Below, piece after piece: positions 51,297 through 61,066 of a stretch of 64,000 nt of DNA. Positions within the stretch are counted from its first letter, which is position 1. Each line of letters begins with the position of its first letter. The position numbers were made by a program, and so were the translations under genes. The DNA is from Melieria omissa (taxonomy: Eukaryota; Arthropoda; Insecta; Diptera; Ulidiidae), in contig OZ020268.1 in NCBI GenBank assembly GCA_963971225.1, forward strand, positions 116,342,572-116,406,571, given 5' to 3'. The notes under the pieces are model-generated. The model saw only the letters and a list, made by a program, of their open reading frames with translations. It was not told where the DNA came from and ran no database searches.

Positions 51297-51474
51297 TTTC
51301 GTTATTTGACATAGTTTGAATGATCAGAACAAACACCCACGTCCCTATTGGCAAAACACTGATACAGTCGACTTTCACAAGCTTCTCTTGAGTCAGATTT
51401 CTCATCAGGAAAATAGTTCGCCTTAGAAGGAAACAGCTGGTTATCACTTGGTGCCAGGTCTGGACTGTTAGGTG

Positions 51475-51790
51475 ACTGCATAAAAACCTACAAACCAAAG
51501 GTTCAAAGCTTCTGGTGACTCACTTTCGATGTGTGTAGCCTGACATGGTTGCAATGGAAAACAATTCCTCTTTTATTGGTCAAAGCTGACCGCTTATGGG
51601 AGACTTCTTTCTTTAGATCTCCAATTTTTGACTGCATGGGTTCGAATAAAAAGTTTGATGGCACAATTTTCTACTGTTTTCGTTCAAATGTTCAGCTAAA
51701 TAAATACTCGTGGTCTGTGAAACCGAACTCAGTTTAGAGGTTCAGTTTTTATAAGTAAGCCAAAAGCTAAACTGTAAAAAAATTTGAACA
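51475..51790. other. Unassigned DNA right of the duplicated block
   Basis: First unique sequence of the second contig. May include more of the Jockey-like element, but no clear frame was read. Confidence 0.4.
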
Positions 51791-51817
51791 AGTTTTTTTC
51801 CTCAGTACACTAAGGAT

Positions 51818-52700
51818 TTATGCCTTCAACATCTTTATAACGTCCCCCAATCCCACCGATCTAATGAAGCTTAGTAACTCACGCGTGAGAAGGTGTTTGA
51901 CGTTCTCTTCCGCAAGCCAGTACTGGCGCAGGTGCTGTTTCCTACTGCGGCATACCGCATCGCAGTGCAGTATGACGGGCTCACGAGTCTCCCGTTTCGC
52001 AGATTCTGCAGACGCTTACCTGTTCTAACCCGATTCTGTGCATGTGTTTCCTCATCCTGCAGTGCCCGGTTAACAGCCCGGTGACCAGTCTAAGTTGGGT
52101 TTTCCCCAGTCTGAGGCATTCTTCACTCCATTTGGAGTTATAACCTCTGATGAAGATTTTCGATTGCCTAAGACCTGCGGCATTTGACCAGTGTTCTGAG
52201 TTCCTGGTTCTTTCTTCAAGTCTTAGTGACTCTCTTAGAGTGCTTTTGCCCAGCCCGATGAAAGGTTCTGGTGCAAGGGGGATCGAAGCTGCCCCAGTTC
52301 TAGCAAGGCTGTCAGCCTCCTCATTTCCCTCTATTCCTCTGTGTCCTGGAACCCAGAGGATTTTAACCTGGTTATATGTGCCCAGTTTATTCAATGCTTT
52401 TATGCATTCCAGCACCAACCCTGAGGTAATCTCATACGAGATTAGTGCTTTGATGGCTGCTTGACTGTCGGAACAAATGACTATATCTTGCCCCCTGTAC
52501 AAACGCTCGAGGTTAATCGGCGCAGAGAGCCTGATGGCATATAACTCTGCTTGAAATATGCTGGGTGTATTCCCCATGGGCTCATGGTGCTTGAAGCGAG
52601 GTCCAAATACCCCCGCCCCGGTTCCCTCGTGCGTTTTGGAGCCGTCTGTGAAACACGTTTGAAATGGGACTGGTGAGCTTTCGACTGGTTTGGGACTCGT
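51818..52700 (-). pseudogene. Non-LTR retrotransposon RNase H and C-terminal region
   Basis: Minus strand. An RNase H domain with its acidic residues visible: CFTDGSKTHEGTGAG, QAELYAIRLS, VICSDSQAAI and GNEEADSLAR. It is followed by LGKTQLRLVTGLLTGHCRMR, CRICETGD, a frameshift, then EPVILHCDAVCRSRK and FIRSVGLGDVIKMLKA with a stop at 51818-51820. RNase H after the polymerase occurs in I, LOA and R1-group elements; the clade is not resolved. The 5' side is truncated near 52700, where ccagtcccatttcaaacg is repeated 42 bp apart, and one frameshift breaks the frame. Confidence 0.9.
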
Positions 52701-52849
52701 TTGAAATGGGACTGGTGTGCTTCCCAGTCCCAGTCCACTTTGTTACTCATATATACTACGTAGTTTTTCTCGTAGTTATATGTTCTCGTTATTGTATCCA
52801 TTGGATACAATATGTAGGGGTTACTAACAGACAACACGTCTAAGTCTAT

Positions 52850-53036
52850 TTTCAAGGATATAAAGAATTAAAATTTTCAAAGACCTCTTTCCAATCCTTT
52901 TTTTACAAATAGATAAAACATCAATTTTATTAAAATTCTTGAGCCTTTCCTCTTTAATTTGATACACATAGGAATGGACAACTGAGTACGCAGTATTACT
53001 ATATTTGGTTTCTAGTTTCACGCCCATATGGATTTT
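52850..53036 (+). repeat. Dispersed repeat, instance 1
   Basis: Closely similar, in the same orientation, to parts of 58489-58768. They share aaggatat at the start, aattttcaaag, then ctgagtacgcagtat and gtttcacgcccatat near the end. Probably a non-autonomous transposon; ends not defined. Confidence 0.7.
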
Positions 53037-54582
53037 TGCAGGTGTGAAAAATGCTGTCGCACGGTGTTATTTATATAAAATTTTTTGAAGTAACTTTTTT
53101 CCATTTAAAATTAGGTATTGTTTTTACGTCTTCAGTTAAAGATTTATTTTGCATGAAAAAATTCAACTATGAATCTCCAGAACTGTATATCTAAAAAGGT
53201 GGTTACCCTAGTTTGCACCCAGTGTGCATATTGCAACAAATATTTGTTTAAATATATAAAATACAAATCAAATAGACGCAAAGTTAGGACAGCAACTGAA
53301 AGCAACTCTTATCAGAGCAGCTTGTTAGCACAACTTTCGCTCGTGTCAGCTTTCAATTTGCATTGAAAACACAATTTCCATAGCGAAATCAGGCAATGAA
53401 AACAGCACCCAAATTCCAGTCGCTGCGCGAAATCTCTTGGCGCCGAAAAACATGCAACGCATCAAGGCACATAATCGTAAAACTTAACGACATTGTTCGC
53501 TGAAATTCTGTGTAAACAAATGCCAGCGTCAAGAATCGAGCACATTCGACGCTTCCACTGACACTGTACGCACTCAACACACACACACACAAGTGCACTT
53601 CTTCCACACGCGTACACCATCACAGCCACTGACAAACATTTGCATATGCATTGCATTGTTGCGCATTCCTATAAATGCTTAAGTGGATTTGCAGTTACTT
53701 GCGCTGGTTCGTCTTCTTCTTCTTATTTTTCTTCCTATTTCTCCCCAGTCGTGGCACATGGTTTGCTCACTCGATTCGCTCTGAAATTTCGCAGTTTGCT
53801 TGATTGCCAAATTGCATATATGTTATCAGATTTATCACATTTAGCATGGCACATATGTTGCATGCAGTTTGTGCACAATTTAAGACTTTATTTAATTTGC
53901 ATTCATTGCATTTGAGAATCAACTTAAATTCGCTTGGCTGGCTGCGAAACGTAATTTGCAAACCCAATGCGTCTATCATGTGAAGCCTGCCGGGTGTAGA
54001 GGGCATCGAGTTGAAAAGTCGCAGCGACTTTGGCTGGCAAACATGCCTGCAAACGTGGATAAGGCCGTCGTCGAGGACAGCGCACGCCGGCTGACAGACG
54101 AAATAATTGCAAGCCACGCAATTGGAAAACCGTTGCCAACATGACACACACACACACACATGGCCCGAAATAGCTGCAAGCGCTGCACAAAACATCATTA
54201 CGGCGACACACATTTTCGTAAACTCGGTGCTGCCAGGGCTCGCAACTATGCTGCACGCATTCATGCGCGACGCGGCCATTGTATGTTCGTCCAAACTGAA
54301 TTTCGCCAGCTCAATCAGTGCTGAAGTAACAATGAAATTTTGCGTTGCAAGTCGCAGCAGCAGCAGCAGCAACACTGACATTGGCACACCGACTGTAGGC
54401 TGGCAGTTGAAGGAATCACGGCAAATGAAATAGCTGCAACAACAAAAATTATGTGCGCCCAGCGCTAGCAAAAGTTGACCACTTTAATGGGTACAACTAA
54501 TGACCAAAACAACAACTATTACTTACTACTTATAACATTGTTGCTGTACAAGTAAGAAGCATTCGAATTGAACAATTTTAGC
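53037..54582. other. Unassigned DNA
   Basis: 53380-54480 is GC-richer with CA tracts (53576-53592, 54143-54161). The 234-residue minus-strand frame (53767-54471) is Cys/Leu-rich, overlaps others and has no recognised domain. Confidence 0.4.
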
Positions 54583-54955
54583 TTAAAACGGGTTAAATAG
54601 ATTTTGTAACAATATTTTTTAATTACAGAAAAATTATTTAATATTTATGAAAAAATACAAAATTATCAATTTTTGATTTTATTTAACCATTATTAAAGAA
54701 ACAGGGTTTTGATCAAACGCGCCCAATTCGCAGACTTCAATTAGGACACAAATTTTCCCTGATATCGCTGCAAATGATTGAAAATTATTTTGGGAATAAC
54801 AGTAAAATTGTTGTAATTTGCTTTGAATGCATTTCTAAAAATATTAATTTGTTGTTGCCTACTTAAATTCAATCCATAAGTCAATTGTAGCTTTTGCTAT
54901 AAGATGACAAATAGGTCAAGTTGCTCTCAAGCAACTTTGGGCTCGAAAAGGTTAA
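54583..54955 (+). mobile_element. MITE family member 2
   Basis: Reverse-complement relative of 17512-17927. TTAA flanks both sides (54583-54586 and 54952-54955). The right end reads gggctcgaaaagg before TTAA. The left end is degraded (aacgggttaaat). The interior is closely similar but has several small indels. Confidence 0.75.
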
Positions 54956-55370
54956 GATTAATTAAGTTAAGAAAATTCAAGGCTAAAGTTTTAAAAGGAC
55001 ATTTATAAAACCTCTTTGTCCTTTTGCACCAAAACGTTAAATTTTCTTAGGTTTTAAGAATTTTTTTTTTCATTTTCAATATTTTGAAATAACCAAAAAT
55101 TACACTGCACCACAAAATCAAATTTTTGTTTTTAAATAACAAGGTTCCGACACCGGATTCTGGTAGAGGGAACCAAAAAAACATAAACGTGTATCGGTGA
55201 TTTGAAAGTTTACATCTGAATTTTTTTTTAGAGGGGGTCAAAGTTTTCCCCTTTTCGCGCATTCTTATGGTGAATCGGCATACGAAAATCATGTAACATC
55301 ACATTTTAGGTATATGATGTGTTCAGTAATTTGGTGTAAAACACTACGAGGAACATTTTTGTGAAGCATT

Positions 55371-55700
55371 TTAACCCTGTAGCTCCTATTTGTATGGGTC
55401 AATTTGACCCTTTTTTTCTAAAATGCCAAAAATGTCCTGTAAAACAGGACTTTTTAAGGACAAAATGTACCACAAAAATATTCGCCAAAAAATTCGACTA
55501 TAGGTCTCTGAATACATTAAAGCTCAGAAATTAACTTGAACGTCAGAATTAAGCCAAAACTGAAAATGTGTTTAAGTGTTTATTTTGTATTTAATCAAAA
55601 TTGGTACTTAAATTAAACCCATAAATCAATTGTAGCTTTTGCTCTAAGATGACAAATAGTTGAAGTTGCTCTTAGGCAACTTTGGGGTCGAAAGGGTTTA
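55371..55700 (+). mobile_element. MITE family member 3, chimeric left half
   Basis: The right 90 bp (cataaatcaattgtagcttt ... ggggtcgaaagggtt) matches members 1 and 2. The left half is unrelated to them, starting at TTAA with CCCTGTAGCTCC and containing tgggtcaatttgaccc. Either a recombinant MITE or a sister subfamily sharing only one end. Confidence 0.6.
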
Positions 55701-58115
55701 TATGCATAAATGTTTATGTTGTTTTAAAGTCGACCTTAATATATGGGAGGGTTTCAACACTCGAAATCTGCCCTGAACCTGCCACTGTATTTTCTATATT
55801 TTCAAATTTAATTCAAAACATTCCAAATAGATTTTCAAGGATTGTCTTCTTTCGGTTCAACTTTTTTTTTACTTCTCTTCTTCTTTACTTTTCACTATTG
55901 TTTCAAACAAAAAGTCGCAATTCATTATTAGCACAGATTGATTGGTGAAACTTGCAGCTTGCATGGTTTTTTCACTTACACCATTCACTTCCGCTTACTT
56001 CAGTTTGCTTTTTGTTTTTCTTTCAATGCAGTCAGTAGTTTTCCCTTTTCTCTGTCCTCGAGCAATTTTCACTTTCATTATGACAGGCCACTTGCTCTTC
56101 AAGCTGCCACTCATAGCTACAACAGCCGTCAAGTAGCGGCAGCATTGAATTTTGAAATCATGCTGAAGGCAAACAAAACAGCACGGAAAACGTCCAACAG
56201 ACAGCGCAACGTTTTGCTGTTAAATCCTTTGAGTGTGCACCATATCGGCAGTCAGCTTTGGTGCGCTCGCGTTTTTTGCATTCGCTGCGCTGCATTGCGT
56301 TTTCCTTTGCTTTCAATTTGGCGTTGCCACTTTGATTTCTTCTGTGCCACATCACAGAAACGCTAAACGAAAAGCAACGGAACCAGCAGCAGTAGCACAC
56401 AATTTCATATTTCCGCTGCCACAGTTGCTACGTGTCCTTGTCGCGCACACTTTTTATTTATTGCAAGTTTTTGTTCTTGTTGTTGTATTGTTGAAATTTT
56501 TTTGACAGCGCAAATTTGCAAAGTAAGCCAAAGTGATTGAGCAGCGGATGTGATGTGACATTGCCAGCGGCGACAGCTTTAGTGTAGTTTGCTTTGTCAA
56601 TTTTTTTGCATTAGATGTAATAATAAAAAATTATATATTTTACAATCTTGGCTTTGACTGTTGATTGCTTGTTAGACGTGCACCAATTTTCGAGCGCAAA
56701 CAATCGCATAAGCGTGACTTTAGTCTGCTTTTAGGCGCTTAGCAAAAATTCCACTAAACCACACAGCTTAGAACTGGTATCGCTTGAAAAAACCACACTT
56801 AATCGTTTGAACTTTTTGAATGCTTTTTGACTGCTTTTCACTTTGTTGCCACAAGAATTAAAATTCCATTTGATTTTATTATCATTTTCATACCATTATC
56901 ACAATTTCCCTTTCCTCTTTGCTCTTTACATTTTTCGCTTTGCAAATGCAAAATGCAAAATGCAAAAATGTGAATATTTTCGCCTTTTCCATTTTGACTC
57001 TTCAGCAGTTATTAATGCAATAATGCAACCTTGAAGCGTTGCAAAGTCCGCCGATTGTGCCTGAGGCCTTCATGGCCATTTATCATGACCCACCACCACG
57101 CACCGTCGGCGCTGATGCGCAAAATGCATGCACATTAATTCAAGTAAAAAATTATGGCCAAGTAAAAAGTTCATTTTTTTGTGCATGTTGCATTGTTGTT
57201 GTTGCGTTTTCGTTGGCATTTTCATAATGCTTAATGTGTTGATACTGTCAGCAGCAGCAGTTACAGCACACAACTTTTGCAGTGGCAAGATGCCGCAACT
57301 GCTGCCACGGCTGGTGCGCACTTTTGCCAAATGCATCAACAACAACAAGAAAAACAACAACAACATATACACACAGCGCCGCTGAGTGCATTTTCTTTGA
57401 TTTATAACAAAATTACGCAAAAATATTGCACAATATGAATGCCCAATATGCGCAGCGCAATGCGCAAAATAAAAAAAAATGCAAAAATACAAAAAAGCAA
57501 AAAAACAAAACCTAAAAAGAAAACGCGCGCAAAAAAGTGCTTAAAGTATGAAAATGCCAAGAAGCCACTCACGGCATGTGAATGGCAAAAAGTTTGCCTT
57601 CAAATGGGTGACCCTCAAAAGTGTGGCAACGCGCGCACAACAACAAAATACCCCTGAAAGCTAAAAGCAAAACGACAGCAGTTGAGATGCAGTTGTAAAT
57701 TGTTCTATGAAAAAACCATACCATATTGTTGTCTACTTGCCGGTAGTGAGCTACAGTTGGCCAGTTTGAAATTTAGTTATTCTTTGTCTTAAAACTAAGA
57801 GCAGCACCTAAGTTTTCAACAGACAGATGGAAACAGTGTCGTTGAAGGCATTCAAAAACTGTGGCGATTGTCTGGATAAATGGGCATGTTTTCCATTTAC
57901 AACAACAAAAAATACAGTATGTTTTGTTAGTTGGTTTCAGTGGCATTGTTCTGACTTTCAATTAGGTTCTGTTCCCAAAAGGTTCTAAAAAATATAACTA
58001 CTCGCGTAATGTCCTCTGAACTATGTGACCTCTACATCCAATCCGAAAGATTAATGAAGGTGAAGGAAGGTGAGGGAGTGATGAGGATGATGGTTTCACG
58101 ATACACATTGCTAAC
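55701..58115. other. Unassigned DNA
   Basis: No gene was recognised. CAA/GTT and simple AT tracts dominate, and open frames on both strands overlap without motifs. Confidence 0.4.
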
Positions 58116-58290
58116 TCCTCGACATATCTATTTGTATATTGATTTGTTTAAGGATTTGATTTAAGTTTGGGCAGGCGCAAAGAATGTGACGCCTGGTTTC
58201 CTTTTCGTTCGGGTTCGAGTTCGCACATTTAAGCTGCGGGTCAGTGACGGTCACAGTTAGTCCTGTTACATCTCAGGCCTCATGAAGGAC
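58116..58290 (-). pseudogene. Non-LTR retrotransposon 3' fragment
   Basis: Minus strand: LKCANSNPNEKETRRHILC, ACPNLNQIL, then a short degraded tail. The spaced C ... H-x-L-C-x-C pattern is the zinc-knuckle-like end of many LINE polymerases. Too short to place in a clade. Confidence 0.55.
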
Positions 58291-58488
58291 CTCATTCTCA
58301 TCAACAGCAGAGCTCATCGGAAGCTGCAATTCTAATGAAGTAAAAAAAGTATAATTTATTTGAGTATCGGTATTTTAAATAATAAAAAGATACAACATGA
58401 ATGAAGCGAGCATAATGAAATTTAACACGTGATCAACGAGATTTTGGGCTTTAACATACTTAGTTTTCAAGAAAATTCTATATAAATT

Positions 58489-58768
58489 TTTAAGGATATG
58501 AAGGATTAAAATTTTCAAAGGACCTTTTTCATATCCTTTTTCTACAAATAGATACAAAATCAATTTTATTCAAATTCTAGAGGCTTTCCTCTTTCATTTG
58601 ATATACATATTGCCATAATTTAATGAGGTTAAGTATTTTTTATATTTATTTTGTATGCCCTTCAAAATGTTGAAGTCCTTTTAAAAGGACAAAAGATGTA
58701 GAAATAAAAAACTGAGTACGCAGTATAACTATGTTTGGTCTCAAGTTTCACGCCCATATTGATTTTTT
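58489..58768 (+). repeat. Dispersed repeat, instance 2 (with about 90 bp extra)
   Basis: Same repeat as 52850-53036 with an extra internal stretch around 58610-58700 that contains ccttttaaaaggac. Confidence 0.7.
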
Positions 58769-59519
58769 TTTCGCGTGAAATTTGTTTTTTATTTTTGTCT
58801 TTATTTAGCATATATAATAAATAAACATATGAAATAAAGTTTTGTTCCTTACATTTGCTTTGTATTTATTACAACATTTTTAGTTTTTTAACCCTTTAAA
58901 ATTTCCTAAAATTTATCCTTGTACATCTTGCCATCTGTTTTCTTTTTTATTTCTCTTATTTACCTTAAAAATATGACCGTGTAAGCACGTTGACGCATAT
59001 GAAGCGCAACTTTTTAACTTTTTGCCTACGTCAGACCTGCAAACACCTACACACACACACCCACAAACATACTGCAACACACAGCAATGCTAACTTTGAC
59101 GTGTAATATTTTTGGCTAAAAATTTTTAAGACAAACTTCTCTGCTTGATGCTACACGTAACAGCGGAAAGAACTTTTGCCGCTGCACCGCAATACAGTCA
59201 GCTAGCTGTGCACCCGCTGAGCCGCACACAAATGTCGCATTGTTTTGATGGTGCATGAAATTTCCAGCAGGTGTGTACAGCGCTACGAAAAGTGTCAGAA
59301 CGGTATTTGGTAAGTTGCAAAAAAAATGGCTGCTATGAGAAAAATTTCAAATTTTTTTGCTTATGTGAGCGGCACACAGCTGAGACACGTAAGAGCGTCG
59401 TGTGTTGGTAGAATAACGAGCTGCATAGCATTTAAAGCGGCCAGTTAAGTAATTTTAAAGATCAGATCAGATTTAACGGTCGGAAGACCTTTTTAGATGA
59501 TTTTCAACACTTTTCAACA
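58769..59519. other. Unassigned AT-rich DNA
   Basis: Has a short CACA tract near 59048-59062. Nothing else was recognised. Confidence 0.4.
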
Positions 59520-59632
59520 CAGACAGTAATTATGGTGCGTAAACTTTCAGTAAGGTTTGTTTTTCATTAACACAGTATTTGGTATTACGTAGACGCCCAG
59601 TGAGTTCTTTAATTAATTGAGAAATTAATGTT

Positions 59633-60149
59633 GGTTGGTTGGTTGAAGTGGCTGACTCACAGTTGTCCACCTGCAATTCAGTTGTAGTATGACTAAATCC
59701 ACCCGGTAGAATTTAGGTACCGAAGAAGGTTCCCCAGACTTACTGTCGAGCAGTCGGTCGAACAAGTAAGTGTTTCCCCAGAGACTTAAATCTTGCCCTT
59801 GCCAAAGTTGGGCAGTGACAGAGGACGTGATTAAGTGTTTCTTTCTCTTCTAAATTCCCACAGCTCCTACAGTGTGTATTGAAGGGAATGTTTAGCCTCT
59901 CCGCATGTGGACCTATGGTCCACTGGCCTGTGATGACCGCCGTAAGCCTAGCGACGTCCGTGCGAGATTTGTGTATAAGCTCGCGGAATCTTCGCTCATT
60001 GTAGGAGGGCCACATCGCCCGCGAGGTACGACAGGAAGTCAGCTACTTCCACCTGCAACTGGCAAGACTGAGGCAGCAGCCCCTCTTGATAACTTCCAAA
60101 GGCGTCGGAACCGGGACACCCAGCAATGCGTCAAGCGAGGCACCTGAGC
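59633..60149 (-). mobile_element. 5'-truncated non-LTR retrotransposon inserted in the minisatellite
   Basis: 517 bp in minus orientation, flanked by gaaattaatgtt at 59621-59632 and 60150-60161. Because that string resembles the array's own unit, part of the match could be pre-existing. The 3' end is gtcagccacttcaaccaacc plus aacc-type repeats rather than poly-A. Confidence 0.85.
59693..60144 (-). pseudogene. LINE polymerase C-terminal fragment
   Basis: Minus strand: DALLGVPVPTPLEVIKRG, a stop, SCRTSRAMWPSYNERRFREL, TDVARLTAVITGQWTIGPHA, THCRSCGNLEEKETLNHVLC, HCPTLARARFKSLGKH, a frameshift, VSLGNLLRYLNSTGWI and a stop at 59693-59695. The CxxC ... H ... CHC knuckle and the TGW(I/L/F) terminus are typical of RNase H-bearing I/R1-type LINEs. 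One stop and one frameshift show it is inactive. Confidence 0.88.
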
Positions 60150-60881
60150 GAAATTAATGTTAGTCATTAATGTTATGTATACGTGCAATATGTTTTCTAA
60201 TAACTTTACACAGTATGTGGTATTACGTATACGCCCAGTAAATTGTTGAATAAACAACGTAATAATTATTGCGTATACATCCAAAAAGTTCTTTAGTTCA
60301 TTAAGGCAGATAAATGTTACGTATACGCCCCGTGAATTCTTAGCGTTATTCAATTCATTAATACAGTATTTAATGTTACGTATACGCCCATTAAATTCGT
60401 AAGTTATTTAAGACTAGAATTAATTTTACGTATACGTTCAGTAAGTTCTTTAGTTCATTAAGTAATTAATGTTAGTCGTTAATGTTATGTATACGCCCAG
60501 TAAGTTTCTATACGTCAAGTAAGTTCTTTTGTTCATCAAGACAGTCATAAATGTTACGTATACGCCCAGTAAGTTTTAATTCATTAACACCGTATTTAAT
60601 GTTACGTATACGCCCAGTAAGTTATTTAGTTAATTAGACTGGAATTAATGTTACGTATACGCCTATGAAGTTCTTTCCTTAATTAAGTCATTAATGTTAC
60701 GTATATGCCCCATAATGGTTTTAAATTAATGAAGCCCGTACTTGATGTTACGAATACGCCTAGTAATTTGTGTAGATAATTCAAACAGTAATTAATGTTG
60801 CGCATACGCCCAGTAAGTTCTTTATTTTTAAATAAAAATCAATTTTGTTTTATGTTGATGCTTAAATCATAATTTTAAGAA

Positions 60882-60887
60882 TTTATT
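60882..60887 (-). promoter_or_regulatory. Candidate polyadenylation signal of the fatty acyl-CoA reductase
   Basis: AATAAA on the minus strand about 70 bases downstream of the TGA stop. The region is AT-rich, so this is positional inference only. Confidence 0.5.
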
Positions 60888-60954
60888 AATTTTGATTTCT
60901 TCCCCTTACACCACTTGGTCGATTGGTTGGCTGCAACTCCTATGTTGAAATATC

Positions 60955-61066
60955 TCAAAGTGCAATTTTCGGTATAATTTTGAATATTTTAAAGTAGACA
61001 CGCACCAGGCACATAATTAGCGCAAGTCCGAACGTAGACTTGAATAGATTATGCACGAAGAGCATT
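60955..61066 (-). CDS. Fatty acyl-CoA reductase last coding exon and stop
   Basis: 112 bp after the acceptor tatttgcag. Its first base completes an Arg codon with the AG that ends the preceding exon. It encodes MLFVHNLFKSTFGLALIMCL then VRVYFKIFKIIPKIAL and TGA: a hydrophobic C-terminal segment with a short basic tail, as expected for the membrane-anchored end of insect reductases. Confidence 0.88.

Larger units (their letters stand above)
29939..51474 (+). repeat. 21.5-kb direct duplication, copy 2 (contig start)
   Basis: Begins at the first base after the N gap, inside the piggyBac-like element, and matches copy 1 to its last base. Sequence from 51475 onward is unique and continues the Jockey-like region that copy 1 cuts off. 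Confidence 0.95.
59520..60824 (+). repeat. Degenerate minisatellite with palindromic CGTATACG core
   Basis: About 15 units, each around attaatgttacgtatacgcc followed by cagtaagttctttagttcat, with spacing about 45-65 bp. Cores lie near 59531, 59588, 60175, 60222, 60268, 60316, 60376, 60428, 60487, 60555, 60604, 60653, 60699, 60750 and 60799. The self-complementary core is the best kept part. The array is split by a LINE insertion at 59633-60149 and stops about 130 bp past the reductase stop codon. Confidence 0.93.

Noticed and set aside
8213..51474. Recent biological segmental duplication
   Set aside because: Both inner breakpoints coincide with a round-number N gap and divergence is at the level of alleles; an assembly overlap is simpler.
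53767..54471. 234-residue minus-strand open frame
   Set aside because: Cys/Leu-rich, overlaps several other frames, no start context or recognisable domain.
59520..60824. CRISPR array
   Set aside because: Repeats are degenerate, spacers are related to each other, no cas genes, and the genome is eukaryotic; it is a minisatellite.
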